Part shown: positions 10,125 to 18,285 of the stretch, piece by piece
How the letters are laid out: each line of letters starts with the position of its first letter
Position numbering within the stretch: position 1 is the stretch's first letter
Position numbers and translations under genes: made by a program
The notes under the pieces: generated by a model
Told to the model about the DNA's origin: nothing
Databases searched by the model: none
What the model saw: only the letters and a program-made list of their open reading frames with translations
Source of the DNA: Novosphingobium sp. B 225
GTDB lineage: Bacteria > Pseudomonadota > Alphaproteobacteria > Sphingomonadales > Sphingomonadaceae
Length of the DNA: 64,000 nucleotides
Assembly: GCF_002198665.1 (NCBI RefSeq)
Contig: NZ_MWLM01000062.1
Span: 108,791 to 172,790 of the forward strand
Direction: 5' to 3'

Positions 10125-10139
10125 CCATGCGGCGCATGG
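10125..10139. promoter_or_regulatory. Perfect palindrome CCATGCG-G-CGCATGG, candidate operator
   Basis: A 15-bp perfect palindrome with a single central base, starting 3 bp from the end of the 10103-10122 palindrome. The two together form a tandem operator-like block ahead of the SUF operon. It could also be transcribed as a hairpin in the operon leader if the promoter lies upstream. Confidence 0.35.
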
Positions 10140-10143
10140 CGCG

Positions 10144-10183
10144 AAAAAAATGGCGGCCCCCCGGACAATGCCGGAGAACCGCC
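10144..10183 (-). terminator. Strong intrinsic terminator on the minus strand
   Basis: Read on the minus strand, GGCGG plus four pairable bases and CCGG form a 13-bp stem with the matching CCGG, GGGG and CCGCC, with the loop CATTGT. It is followed directly by AT7. This is a textbook rho-independent terminator. The only space for its transcript is the 10184-10346 gap, which contains no convincing minus-strand CDS. It therefore implies a non-coding RNA that ends here, separate from the SUF transcript. Confidence 0.85.
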
Positions 10184-10258
10184 TTTGAAGTTAGAACCCC
10201 ATGGCAGGATTGCCTGAGGCCCTTCGGGTCGCAAGTGTGGAATAGCCGGTCGGACGCC
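10144..10258 (-). ncRNA. Candidate small RNA between sufR and pyrD
   Basis: Inferred transcript of about 115 nt. A TACAAT hexamer on the minus strand (10270-10265) would be a good -10, placing the start near 10258, and the terminator at 10144-10183 gives a defined end. The body can form CCC-GAA-GGG and CAGG-CAAT-CCTG hairpins. A -35 box is not evident. I looked for 6S, SRP/4.5S and tmRNA signatures and could not match any, so the class is unknown. The only ORF over it (10081-10299) runs through the terminator and is not credible. Confidence 0.55.
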
Positions 10259-10346
10259 GGGCTAATTGTATGGATTCGACAGGTTGCCCTGCCGGCCATC
10301 GCAGCAGGATGACTTTGTCTGAACGTGCTGCCATAGGCGATGCACG

Positions 10347-11378
10347 ATGCTCTACCGCCTGATCCGCCCCGCCCTGTTTCTGCTTGATCCTGAACGCGCC
10401 CACGGCGCTGCGCTTGCCGCGCTCAAGACACTTCCGTTGGGCGGCAGCGATCAGGCCAATGGTCCGCTGGCCACCACGGTCGCTGGAATCCGCTTTCCCA
10501 ACCCGCTGGGCATGGCGGCCGGGTTCGACAAGGATGGAGAGATCCCGGATGCCTTGCTGGGGCTCGGCTTCGGCTTTGCCGAAGTGGGGTCAATCACGCC
10601 ATTACCACAGGCGGGCAACCCGAAGCCGCGGCTGTTCAGGCTGGAAGCCGACCGCGCTGTAATCAACCGTATGGGGTTCAACAACGGTGGGGCAGAAGCA
10701 GCCGTGACGCGGCTGGCCCGCCGGTTTGACCGGCCCGGCGTGGTCGGGATCAATATCGGCGCCAACAAGGATTCGACCGACCGGATTGCGGATTATGCCA
10801 CCATGGCGCGGCTGATGGCCCCGCTCGCCAGCTACCTTGCGGTCAACGTTTCCAGTCCCAACACCCCCGGGCTGCGCGCGCTGCAGGACGAAGGCGCGCT
10901 GACCGCACTGCTTGATGCGGTGCTGGACGCGCGCGGGCGGCATGGTCCACCGGTATTCCTGAAAGTTGCCCCGGATCTGGAGCCCGCCGATATCGATGCA
11001 ATTGCCCGGATCGTGCTTGAGAAGCGGCTTGGCGCGTTGATCGTGTCCAACACCACCATTTCTCGCCCGCCGCTGAAGTGCGCGCAGGCAGGTGAAACTG
11101 GCGGGCTTTCCGGCGCGCCGCTGCGCGACCTGGCGCAGCAGCGGCTGCGCGATTTCCGCAAGGCTACGGGCGGCGCAATCCCCCTGATTGGCGTTGGCGG
11201 CATTACGACCGGCGATGACGCCTGGGCCAGGATCCGGGCCGGGGCCAGCCTGGTCCAGCTGTACAGCGCGATGACCTATGCCGGACCGGGGATTGCCCGG
11301 GCCGTCACCCGCCGGATCGAAGTGCTGATGAAGGCCGAAGGTTTTGCCAGCATTGCAGAGGCGGTCGGAACCGAATAA
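10347..11378 (+). CDS. pyrD: Dihydroorotate dehydrogenase (quinone), class 2
   Basis: Membrane-associated FMN enzyme of 343 residues that oxidises dihydroorotate to orotate with quinone, in pyrimidine synthesis. The N-terminal helix (residues 1-30) is the class 2 membrane/quinone extension. NPLGMAAGFDKDGE near 52-65 binds FMN, and VNVSSPNTPGLR near 168-180 carries the catalytic Ser of class 2. LIGVGGITTGDDA near 285-297 is the phosphate-binding loop. Its 3' end overlaps the open frame, but not the chosen start, of the next gene. Confidence 0.95.
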   Translation: MLYRLIRPALFLLDPERAHGAALAALKTLPLGGSDQANGPLATTVAGIRFPNPLGMAAGFDKDGEIPDALLGLGFGFAEVGSITPLPQAGNPKPRLFRLEADRAVINRMGFNNGGAEAAVTRLARRFDRPGVVGINIGANKDSTDRIADYATMARLMAPLASYLAVNVSSPNTPGLRALQDEGALTALLDAVLDARGRHGPPVFLKVAPDLEPADIDAIARIVLEKRLGALIVSNTTISRPPLKCAQAGETGGLSGAPLRDLAQQRLRDFRKATGGAIPLIGVGGITTGDDAWARIRAGASLVQLYSAMTYAGPGIARAVTRRIEVLMKAEGFASIAEAVGTE

Positions 11379-11388
11379 CCATCGCGCC

Positions 11389-13107
11389 ATGCAAAGCAAG
11401 AAACTGGTCGCCCTGTTCGCCGCACCGCTGCTGGTCGGTGCGCTCCTGCCCGCCCCGCTTGCCGCAAAGGCAGCCCCGCAGGTCTATGCCAAAGGCATGG
11501 TCAGCGCCGCCGACCCACGCGCGAGCGAGGCAGGAGCGGCCATGCTGCGCATGGGCGGCAGTGCTACCGATGCGGCGATCGCGGTAATGCTGACGCTGAC
11601 CCTGGTGGAACCGGGCAGCTCTGGCATCGGCGGCGGCGGCCTGTTTGTCGAAGCCGGTCCGGATGGCAAGGTCAGCACCATCGACGGGCGCGAAACCGCA
11701 CCGGGGGCCGCCAATGATCAGTGGTTCGTGCGCGATGGCAAAGTGATGAGTTATCCCGATGCCGTGCCTGGCGGCACCAGCGTCGGGGTTCCTGGCAATA
11801 TCGCCCTCGCTGCCCGGGCGCATCGCCTGCACGGCCGACTTCCATGGGCAAAGCTGTTTGGCCCGGCAATCAAGCTGGCCCGGGACGGCTTTCAGATCAC
11901 CCCGCGGTTCTTTTCGATGCTCAAGAACAGCTCAGGCTCAGGCGCATTTATCAGCGAAGGCAAGGCGCTGTTCTATGGCGCGGACGGGCAACCCTTGCCG
12001 ATCGGCACCACCGTGAAGAATCCAGCGCTGGCCGCCACGTTCCAAGCTGTGGCGCGCGGGGGAGCCCGAGCCTTTTATTCCGGAGCCAATGCCCGCGGGA
12101 TCGTGGCGCGGGTCACAACGGCTCCGCGCAACCCCGAACCGATGACCCTGGCGGACGTGGCTGGTTATCGGGCCAAGGACCGCGCGCCCGTCTGCGGGAC
12201 CTACCGGCTCTACCGGATCTGCGGAATGGGCCCGCCCAGTTCCGGTGGGACGACGGTTCTGGCCACGTTGAAACAGCTTGAACGGTTCGATCTGACCGCG
12301 CTGGGCAAGGACAATCCGGTCGCTTGGCACCTGATCGCCGAATCGATGCGCCTCGCCTATGCCGACCGTGCCAAATATTCTGCCGATGCCGATTTCGTAC
12401 CCGTTCCGGTCGCCGGGATGATCGATCCGGGCTACCTCGCGCAGCGGTCTGCGCTGATCGATCCGGGCAAGACCATGGCCAGTGTTTCAGCCGGGACACC
12501 GCCAGGTGCAGAGCATTTGGCGATCGCCGAACAACAACCGGGCGAGGAACGCGGCACGTCGCATTTCTCTGCGATAGACCGGCGCGGCCATGCGGTAAGC
12601 TATACCTCGACCATCGAAAGCGCTTTCGGATCAGGGCTGGTGGTGGGCGGCTACTACCTCAACAATGAACTCACCGATTTCGATATGAACCCGGTGTTTG
12701 ACGGCAAGCCCGCCAACAACCGCGTCCAGGGCGGCAAGCGCCCGCGCAGTTCAATGTCGCCCAGCCTGGTCTGGAGTCCGGATGGCAAGCTGCGTCTGGC
12801 CGTCGGTGCGGCTGGCGGGGCGACCATCCCGGCGCAGGTGATCCGTGCCATCATCGGTGTGATCGACTGGAAATTGCCCGCGCAAGATGCGCTGGGCCTG
12901 CCCGTAGTGTTCGCTCCGGGGGTCGATACGGTGTTCGTCGAAAAGGGATCCTGGCTGGAAGGCTTCACCCCGCAACTGCAGGCGCTGGGGCACACCTCGA
13001 TTGTCCCGCGGGTCTTGCCGCTCAAGGCAAATGCGATTGAAGTGGTCAACGGCAAGCCGGTCGGCGCAGCCGATCCGCGCAGCGAGGGCCAGGCGATCAG
13101 CGAGTAG
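11389..13107 (+). CDS. ggt: Gamma-glutamyltransferase (periplasmic)
   Basis: Ntn-hydrolase precursor of 572 residues that cleaves gamma-glutamyl bonds of glutathione and related compounds in the periplasm. I set the start at the ATG 11389, which gives a clean signal peptide (MQSKKLVALFAAPLLVGALL, cleavage near LAAKAA). The upstream in-frame Met is inside pyrD. The autoprocessing site is at ERGTSHFSAID near residue 388, with Thr as the new N-terminal nucleophile of the small subunit. The glycine-rich PSSGGTT loop occurs near 287-293. Confidence 0.93.
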   Translation: MQSKKLVALFAAPLLVGALLPAPLAAKAAPQVYAKGMVSAADPRASEAGAAMLRMGGSATDAAIAVMLTLTLVEPGSSGIGGGGLFVEAGPDGKVSTIDGRETAPGAANDQWFVRDGKVMSYPDAVPGGTSVGVPGNIALAARAHRLHGRLPWAKLFGPAIKLARDGFQITPRFFSMLKNSSGSGAFISEGKALFYGADGQPLPIGTTVKNPALAATFQAVARGGARAFYSGANARGIVARVTTAPRNPEPMTLADVAGYRAKDRAPVCGTYRLYRICGMGPPSSGGTTVLATLKQLERFDLTALGKDNPVAWHLIAESMRLAYADRAKYSADADFVPVPVAGMIDPGYLAQRSALIDPGKTMASVSAGTPPGAEHLAIAEQQPGEERGTSHFSAIDRRGHAVSYTSTIESAFGSGLVVGGYYLNNELTDFDMNPVFDGKPANNRVQGGKRPRSSMSPSLVWSPDGKLRLAVGAAGGATIPAQVIRAIIGVIDWKLPAQDALGLPVVFAPGVDTVFVEKGSWLEGFTPQLQALGHTSIVPRVLPLKANAIEVVNGKPVGAADPRSEGQAISE

Positions 13108-13169
13108 CTTGCCGCTGCGTAAAACGGAGTTTAGGCTCCGCCACAAAGAGTGGAAGAGGGGCGGTACAG

Positions 13170-14978
13170 GTGGACATTTCCGATCTGCGCAGTCGGCGCA
13201 ATCTGGTGGAGCTGTTTCTGGCGCGCGCCGATGAGCGTGGGGATGCTCCGTTCCTGTGGGCCAAGCGTGGCGGGGCCTGGCAGCCGATCAGCTGGGCCGA
13301 TGCCGCGCGGCAAGTCTGCCTGCTGGCCGAAGCCCTGCGCGGCCTGGGGCTGGATGCGGGCGACCGGGTGCTGCTGGTATCCGAAAACCGTCCTGAATGG
13401 TGTATTGCCGATTTCGCGATCATGGCCGCCGGGCTGATCACCGTTCCCGCCTATATCACCAACACCGAACGCGATCACCAGCACGTGCTGGATGATTCGG
13501 GTGCGCGAGCGGTGATCGTTTCTGATGACAAGCTGGCCAAGCCACTGCTGCCCGCCGTGCTGCGCAGCTCGATCGCCAAGCACGTAATCGGGATCGAACC
13601 GCTGCGTATCGCCCAGACCGGTTCGTTCGAGTATCATGACTGGACGGCGCTGCTGCAAGGTGACGCCGCATCGGCTCGGGCCTTGGTGGAAGACCGGATC
13701 GCCAGGATCCAGCGCGATGCCACCGCCTGTATCATCTACACCAGTGGTACCGGCGGCGCGCCGCGCGGGGTGCTGCAGCACCACGGTGCCTTGCTGTGCA
13801 ATGCCAATGGCGCGGCAATCGTGCTGGCAGAGGATTTCGGCCTCGACGATGATGATGCTTTCCTGTCGTTCCTGCCGCTCAGTCACGCCTATGAACACAC
13901 CGGCGGGCAGATGCTGCCGATCGCGGTAGGTGCGCAGATCTATTATTCCGAGGGGCTGGAAAAGCTCGCCAGCAATATCGAGGAAGTGCGCCCGACGATC
14001 ATGGTGGTGGTCCCGCGCCTGTTCGAAGTGCTGCGCACCCGGATCATGAAGCAGATCGAAAAGCAGAGAGTCGCGAACTACATGATGGGCCGGGCCATAG
14101 CGATCGGCACCGCCGCTGCCCGCCGCGAAGGCAAGACCCGGCTGCGCGACAAACCGATGGATTTCGTGCTGGAAAAGGCCCTGCGCCCCAAGATCCGGCA
14201 GAAATTCGGCGGGCGGATCAAGGCGATGGTTTCGGGCGGGGCGCCGCTCAACCCCGATGTGGGGATCTTCTTTGAAAGCATGGGGCTGACCATGCTGCAG
14301 GGCTATGGCCAGACCGAAGCCGGCCCGGTGATCAGCTGCAACCGCCCTGCCGCCGGGCTCAAGATGGATACGGTCGGACCGCCGCTCGATGGGGTCGAGG
14401 TGCGGATCGCCGAAGATGGCGAAATCCTGGTGCGTGGCGAGCTGGTAATGCACGGATACTGGCGCAACGAGGCCGAGACCGCCAAGGCGCTGCAGGACGG
14501 CTGGCTGCACACCGGTGACATTGGCCATATCGATGCCAAGGGCCGAATCGTTATTACCGACCGCAAGAAGGACATGATCGTCAACGACAAGGGCGACAAT
14601 GTCTCACCCCAGAAGATCGAAGGGATGCTGACGCTCCAGCTCGAAATCGCCCAGGCGATGGTGGTGGGGGACAAGCGCCCCTATATCGCCGGACTGATCG
14701 TTCCCGATGCCGAATGGGCGCTCGAATGGGCCCGCGCCAATGGTGAAAAGTTCGATTTCAAGGCCTTGCAAGCCTTGCCCGCCTTCCGCAGCGCTGTGCG
14801 CGCGGCAATTGACCGGGTGAATCAGGATCTGTCAGTGGTGGAAAAAGTCCGTCAGTACACTTTCGCCGACGAAGCCTTTGCGATCGACAACGAGGAAATG
14901 ACCCCCAGCCTCAAGATCCGCCGCCACAAGCTCAAGGAACGGTACGGCGCGCGGCTGGACGCCTTGTACAAGGGATAG
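13170..14978 (+). CDS. AMP-binding long-chain acyl-CoA synthetase
   Basis: Adenylate-forming enzyme of 602 residues, long-chain fatty-acid-CoA ligase type. The P-loop IIYTSGTGGAPRGV (near 189-202) is unusual in having GAPRG where TGxPKG is common. YGQTEAGPV near 380 is the A5 motif, LHTGDIG near 447 is A7 and ITDRKKDMIV near 462 is A8. A final catalytic Lys is expected in SLKIRRHKLKE at the C-terminus. It begins with GTG after a purine-rich AGAGGGG stretch. It probably activates fatty acids for beta-oxidation or lipid synthesis; the LCAD-like dehydrogenase at 61.4 kb could act downstream. Confidence 0.9.
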   Translation: MDISDLRSRRNLVELFLARADERGDAPFLWAKRGGAWQPISWADAARQVCLLAEALRGLGLDAGDRVLLVSENRPEWCIADFAIMAAGLITVPAYITNTERDHQHVLDDSGARAVIVSDDKLAKPLLPAVLRSSIAKHVIGIEPLRIAQTGSFEYHDWTALLQGDAASARALVEDRIARIQRDATACIIYTSGTGGAPRGVLQHHGALLCNANGAAIVLAEDFGLDDDDAFLSFLPLSHAYEHTGGQMLPIAVGAQIYYSEGLEKLASNIEEVRPTIMVVVPRLFEVLRTRIMKQIEKQRVANYMMGRAIAIGTAAARREGKTRLRDKPMDFVLEKALRPKIRQKFGGRIKAMVSGGAPLNPDVGIFFESMGLTMLQGYGQTEAGPVISCNRPAAGLKMDTVGPPLDGVEVRIAEDGEILVRGELVMHGYWRNEAETAKALQDGWLHTGDIGHIDAKGRIVITDRKKDMIVNDKGDNVSPQKIEGMLTLQLEIAQAMVVGDKRPYIAGLIVPDAEWALEWARANGEKFDFKALQALPAFRSAVRAAIDRVNQDLSVVEKVRQYTFADEAFAIDNEEMTPSLKIRRHKLKERYGARLDALYKG

Positions 14979-15004
14979 CTGAATGGCCCCGCCCCAGGCG
15001 GACA

Positions 15005-15052
15005 AAGAAAAAGGCCGGGCGCGGCGGTGGTCCACACCCGCGCGCCCGGCCT
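15005..15052 (-). terminator. Intrinsic terminator of the small lipoprotein gene
   Basis: On the minus strand a GGCCGGGCGCG arm pairs with CGCGCCCGGCC across a GC-rich loop and is followed by TTTTTCTTT. It lies about 20 nt past the stop of the 15073-15276 gene. The acyl-CoA synthetase on the plus strand ends just before it, so the hairpin sits between convergent genes. Confidence 0.75.
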
Positions 15053-15072
15053 TGATCGTTCATCGGATCGCC

Positions 15073-15276
15073 TTACTGGGCGGCTTCGCTTGCAGCCGGA
15101 GCGGCTTCGGCGGCAGCGCCGGCGTCGTCCGAGGCAGCAGCCGAAGCGTCGGTGGCGGCTTCGGTGGCAGCAGTGGTTTCTTCAGCAGCCGGAGCAGCTT
15201 CTTCCTTCTTTTCGCCGCAGGCGGCGAGGGCAAGCGAGCCAGCCGCGACGGCGGCGAACAGAGCAATCTTCTTCAT
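15073..15276 (-). CDS. Small Ala/Glu-rich lipoprotein
   Basis: Protein of 67 residues: a lipoprotein signal (residues 1-19, lipobox LALAACG, lipidated Cys20) followed by a low-complexity tail made almost wholly of Ala, Glu, Thr, Ser and Asp. Such short proteins are widespread in sphingomonads. A stand-alone transcript is supported by its own terminator just downstream and a 169-nt upstream gap. Function unknown; it may be a spacer or surface-charge lipoprotein. Confidence 0.7.
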   Translation of the reverse strand: MKKIALFAAVAAGSLALAACGEKKEEAAPAAEETTAATEAATDASAAASDDAGAAAEAAPAASEAAQ

Positions 15277-15445
15277 TGGGTAACCCCCTCGTTTGTTGCG
15301 ACGCCCGCCAGTGGCGGACGTGACGCGCGTTTTGGCGCGTTACGAGGGCTTCGTCGATGGATTTTTTGTCATGAGGCCAGAAAATTCGTATCCAGAGCCA
15401 GCCACCTTCGGCCTAAGCGGCCTTCCAGTAATCACTAAGCCACTG

Positions 15446-15979
15446 TCAAGCAGCCTCTTTTTCAACCCATTCGGGATAGAAGCTGGGCTCGCGAGTTGAC
15501 CAGCCTGGCGCCGTCGCGGCGGCCTCGCTGATCGACTGGAGCAGATGCTTGCGCCGATCAGGGCGAATCTGCGGGAGCGCGGACGCTGCGCAAAAGGCGC
15601 TGGGCAGAAACGGACGCACTTCCGCGCCCAGCAGCCGTTCATAGAGGAAGCGAAAAGCAGAGAAGCTTTCGATCCGTTCCTGGGCCAGATCAAACGCCGC
15701 CAGCCTGAGCAATTTGCCCATATAGCCATCGAGGCTTTCAAACGAGGTATCGGTCGGCACTTGCCCGCGCAGGGTCTTGAGTTCCTGATAGGCGACATAC
15801 TGGCTGCGGATCGATGCGCTTTCCGCCGCATCGCGCGCCCACAGCTTGAACGCGTCCTGCCGCCCCAGCCCGACATCGAGGCTGCGCTTGATATAGCGCT
15901 GCTCGCTGGCGCTGAAGCTGGCAAATTCGCGCAGTTCGTTGATCGTCAGCGATGCGGTACCCGTACTGGCCATTGTCAT
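15446..15979 (-). CDS. Conserved-looking hypothetical protein
   Basis: Soluble protein of 177 residues, mostly helical, with no signal peptide. A segment near 18-35 (REFASFSASEQRYIKRSLDV) and a GYMGKLLRLAAFDLAQERI helix near 85-103 look like a folded helical domain. I do not recognise the family. Start codons at residues 1 and 3 are both possible. An inverted repeat ATGGTTA-N9-TAACCAT lies 36-58 nt upstream, between this gene and the divergent methyltransferase. Confidence 0.65.
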   Translation of the reverse strand: MTMASTGTASLTINELREFASFSASEQRYIKRSLDVGLGRQDAFKLWARDAAESASIRSQYVAYQELKTLRGQVPTDTSFESLDGYMGKLLRLAAFDLAQERIESFSAFRFLYERLLGAEVRPFLPSAFCAASALPQIRPDRRKHLLQSISEAAATAPGWSTREPSFYPEWVEKEAA

Positions 15980-16014
15980 GCCCCCATTGATGGTCAGACA
16001 CAGATCACCAGAAT

Positions 16015-16037
16015 ATGGTTATGATCCCGTTAACCAT
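16015..16037. promoter_or_regulatory. Inverted repeat ATGGTTA-N9-TAACCAT between divergent genes
   Basis: Perfect 7-nt arms with a 9-nt spacer in the gap between the hypothetical gene at 15446-15979 and the methyltransferase at 16095. The TTAACCAT half resembles half-sites bound by CtrA in alphaproteobacteria, but the inverted arrangement is not the canonical TTAA-N7-TTAA. A dimeric regulator is equally possible. Confidence 0.35.
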
Positions 16038-16094
16038 GATGGCTGACGCAATGCTTCGATTGAACTAGGGGAAAGACCGAAAGAGGACCGCATC

Positions 16095-16697
16095 ATGCCT
16101 TTGTTCGACGCAGCGACATTGGCCTTCTACGCCAAGGAGGCACCCGATTATGCCGCCAGTGGTCCGGGCGGAATCGGGCGGCATCTTGAAGGGTTTCTTG
16201 ATCGCCTGCCTGCCGGCGCGCGAATTCTGGAACTGGGCTGCGGATCAGGGCGTGATGCGGCGCAGATGGAAGCGCGCGGGTTCGTGGTCGATCCAACCGA
16301 TGGCGTGCCCGAAATGGCGGCCCAGGCCGAGGCGCGATTGCGCCGTCCGGTCAGGGTGATGCGGTTCGACGAACTTGATGCAGTCGAACTGTATGACGGA
16401 ATCGTCGCCGCCTATTCGCTGCTGCACGTCCCGCGAGAGGGGCTGGTTGAAGTGCTGGCCCGGATCTGGCGCGCGTTGCAGCCCGGCGGCTGGCATGTGG
16501 CGACGTACAAGACGGCAGGCGGCGAAGGGCGCGATCGGCTGGGGCGCTATTACAACTATCCCACCGAAACTGAGCTGCGCGCCTGCTATGACCAGGCGGG
16601 AAGCTGGGCCAGAGTTGAAACCGAAACCGGCGAAGGGCGCGGCTATGAAGGCGGCGTTTCGCGCTTTGTCATGATCACCCTGCGGAAAGCGGGCTAG
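16095..16697 (+). CDS. Class I SAM-dependent methyltransferase
   Basis: Methyltransferase of 200 residues. Motif I, ILELGCGSGRDAAQM, lies near 41-55. An acidic post-I strand (VVDPTDG) follows, and motif IV-like IVAAYSLLHVPREGL is near 97-111. WRALQPGGW near 121 is the usual post-motif strand. The substrate cannot be assigned; the fold family is methyltransferase 11/25-like, small-molecule rather than DNA. It is a single gene between two minus-strand units. Confidence 0.82.
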   Translation: MPLFDAATLAFYAKEAPDYAASGPGGIGRHLEGFLDRLPAGARILELGCGSGRDAAQMEARGFVVDPTDGVPEMAAQAEARLRRPVRVMRFDELDAVELYDGIVAAYSLLHVPREGLVEVLARIWRALQPGGWHVATYKTAGGEGRDRLGRYYNYPTETELRACYDQAGSWARVETETGEGRGYEGGVSRFVMITLRKAG

Positions 16698-16779
16698 ATG
16701 TGAGCTTTCAGGAGGTTGTTCATCCGGCCTGATTGTACGGCAAGAACCCGTGGCAAGGCGTTGGTTATGGGACTGTGAC

Positions 16780-17793
16780 CTAGATCAGCCCGGCCAGCGG
16801 GCTGGACGGATCGGCATATTTGCGCGTCGCCATCCGCCCCGCCAGATAGGCGTCTCGTCCGGCCTCGACAGCCAGCTTCATCGCCCGGGCCATGCGCACC
16901 GGATCCCTGGCCTCGGCAATCGCTGTGTTCATCAGCACGCCATCGACGCCAAGTTCCATCGCCACCGCGGCATCGCTGGCCGTGCCGACCCCGGCGTCGA
17001 CCAATACCGGCACTTTGGCCCCTTCCACGATCAGCCGAATCGTAACCCGGTTCTGGATTCCCAGCCCCGATCCGATTGGCGCGCCCAGCGGCATCACCGC
17101 AACTGCACCAGCTTCTTCCAGCTGCTTGGCCGCGATCGGATCGTCAACGCAATAGACCATCGGCAGAAAACCCTCGCGGGCCAGCACTTCGGTCGCTTTC
17201 AGCGTTTCACGCATGTCGGGATAGAGTGTGCGTGCCTCGCCCAGCACTTCCAGCTTGACCAGATCCCAGCCGCCCGCCTCGCGCGCAAGGCGCAGCGTTC
17301 GGATCGCTTCGTCGGCCGTAAAGCAGCCTGCGGTGTTGGGCAGGTAAGTGACCTGTTTCGGATCGATGAAATCAGTCAGCATCGGTGCCTTGGGATCGCT
17401 GACATTGACCCGGCGCACCGCCACAGTGACGATTTCCGCGCCGGAAGCGGCCAGCGCAGCGGCGTTTTCGGCAAAATCCTTGTACTTCCCGGTTCCGACG
17501 ATCAGGCGAGAGCGGAACGTGCGGCCCGCAACGGTCCAGGTATCATCAGAGTCATTGCAGGCTCCGCTATCGGCGGCCGCGTGATCACCCCCGCCCACGA
17601 AATGCACCACTTCCAGCACGTCACCATTTGCCAGTGCGACATCGCCCAGGGTGGAACGCGGTACCACATCGCCATTGCGCTCAACCGCGACCTTGGCCGG
17701 ATCGAGTTCCAACGTGCGGATAAAATCGGCGATCGATCCCGGCGCGGCGCGGCGCGGTTCACCGTTGACGGTAAGGGCAAGCTGGGCAGTCAT
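16780..17793 (-). CDS. thiG: Fused sulfur-carrier ThiS - thiazole synthase ThiG
   Basis: Bifunctional thiamine-biosynthesis protein of 337 residues. Residues 1-69 are ThiS-like (ubiquitin fold), with the carrier tail HFVGGG at 64-69. A 20-residue linker follows, then ThiG (about 88-337) with RLIVGTGKY, the catalytic Lys in DLVKLEVLG, the PLGAPIGSG phosphate loop and [15 protein letters not shown] 17793 was chosen because it begins the ThiS domain; the upstream open frame is a shadow of the MerC gene. In free-standing ThiS the diglycine must be C-terminal, so this fusion is odd unless it is processed. It lies 17 nt after the MerC gene, and no thiF, thiO or thiE is nearby. Confidence 0.9.
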   Translation of the reverse strand: MTAQLALTVNGEPRRAAPGSIADFIRTLELDPAKVAVERNGDVVPRSTLGDVALANGDVLEVVHFVGGGDHAAADSGACNDSDDTWTVAGRTFRSRLIVGTGKYKDFAENAAALAASGAEIVTVAVRRVNVSDPKAPMLTDFIDPKQVTYLPNTAGCFTADEAIRTLRLAREAGGWDLVKLEVLGEARTLYPDMRETLKATEVLAREGFLPMVYCVDDPIAAKQLEEAGAVAVMPLGAPIGSGLGIQNRVTIRLIVEGAKVPVLVDAGVGTASDAAVAMELGVDGVLMNTAIAEARDPVRMARAMKLAVEAGRDAYLAGRMATRKYADPSSPLAGLI

Positions 17794-17810
17794 GCCCTCG
17801 CAGATAGCAA

Positions 17811-18182
17811 TCAGTGGCTGTGACGCAAGTTGCGAAGATGGGCCCAGGCGAGCAGGCCCACCCCGGCAATGGTAAACAGGGCTTCGGCCATGCCGTGGCC
17901 GGTGAACAAGGCAACCGCCATCAGCGCGATTCCCGCCGCCCCGACCTGTAGCGGCAACGGATCGCCGTGACGGGCCACGCCCAGAACCAGCGTGATCGAA
18001 CCAACCCCGATCGCCAGCGCGAGTCCGACCCGGTGAATGGCGGGCGCCAGAATGAATTCTCCGCCCAGCCCAAGCCCGGCAACCAGCAGCAGCCCTGCCA
18101 CGCAATGCAGCGCGCACAGCCCCGACAGGAGCATTCCAACCCGGTCGAGTCGGTTGCGAATCGAGATGAAGGCATCACGCAT
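17811..18182 (-). CDS. MerC-domain membrane protein
   Basis: Inner-membrane protein of 123 residues (start at MRDAF; MGVAM at 18194 is an alternative). Four hydrophobic helices carry the MerC pattern, with the metal-binding pair in SGLCALHC near residues 20-27 and a His-rich end (LRNLRHSH). MerC proteins transport Hg(II) in mer operons, but chromosomal MerC-domain proteins without mer genes are often zinc-regulated. No merR, merA or merP is present, and a palindrome resembling Zur sites lies just upstream. thiSG follows after 17 nt, probably co-transcribed. Confidence 0.82.
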   Translation of the reverse strand: MRDAFISIRNRLDRVGMLLSGLCALHCVAGLLLVAGLGLGGEFILAPAIHRVGLALAIGVGSITLVLGVARHGDPLPLQVGAAGIALMAVALFTGHGMAEALFTIAGVGLLAWAHLRNLRHSH

Positions 18183-18203
18183 GGCGACGCCCATGTATGT
18201 GAC

Positions 18204-18214
18204 GATGTAACATC
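18204..18214. promoter_or_regulatory. Palindrome GATGTAACATC upstream of the MerC-domain gene, candidate Zur site
   Basis: An 11-bp perfect palindrome (GATGT, central base, ACATC) 21-31 nt upstream of the preferred MerC start and 72 nt from the divergent ctaA start. It resembles the core of proteobacterial Zur operators, which carry ATGTTA-type half-sites. The very short distance to the start codon would block transcription or translation initiation if occupied. Assignment to Zur is inference. Confidence 0.4.
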
Positions 18215-18285
18215 TAGCAAGGGTGTGGCGGTGATTGGGTGCAAATGGCTTGCGATTTTCTGTCCGCCGACGCAGGGAGCGGCCC

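Noticed and set aside
10144..10258. 6S RNA, SRP RNA or tmRNA identity for the small transcript
   Set aside because: The GGAAGGAAGCAGC-type SRP loop, the tmRNA tRNA-like ends and the 6S central bubble pattern I know are absent.
10081..10299. 72-residue minus-strand ORF over the sRNA candidate
   Set aside because: It reads straight through the strong terminator at 10144-10183 and has no protein-like pattern. The region is better explained as non-coding RNA and operators.
13131..14528. 465-residue minus-strand frame antisense to the acyl-CoA synthetase
   Set aside because: Shadow frame; the plus-strand gene has all adenylation motifs.
17794..17810. TPP riboswitch ahead of thiSG
   Set aside because: Only 17 nt separate thiSG from the MerC gene, and no CTGAGA or related thi-box elements are present.
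17811..18182. Mercury-resistance operon
   Set aside because: Only a MerC-domain protein is present; no merR, merT, merP or merA nearby.
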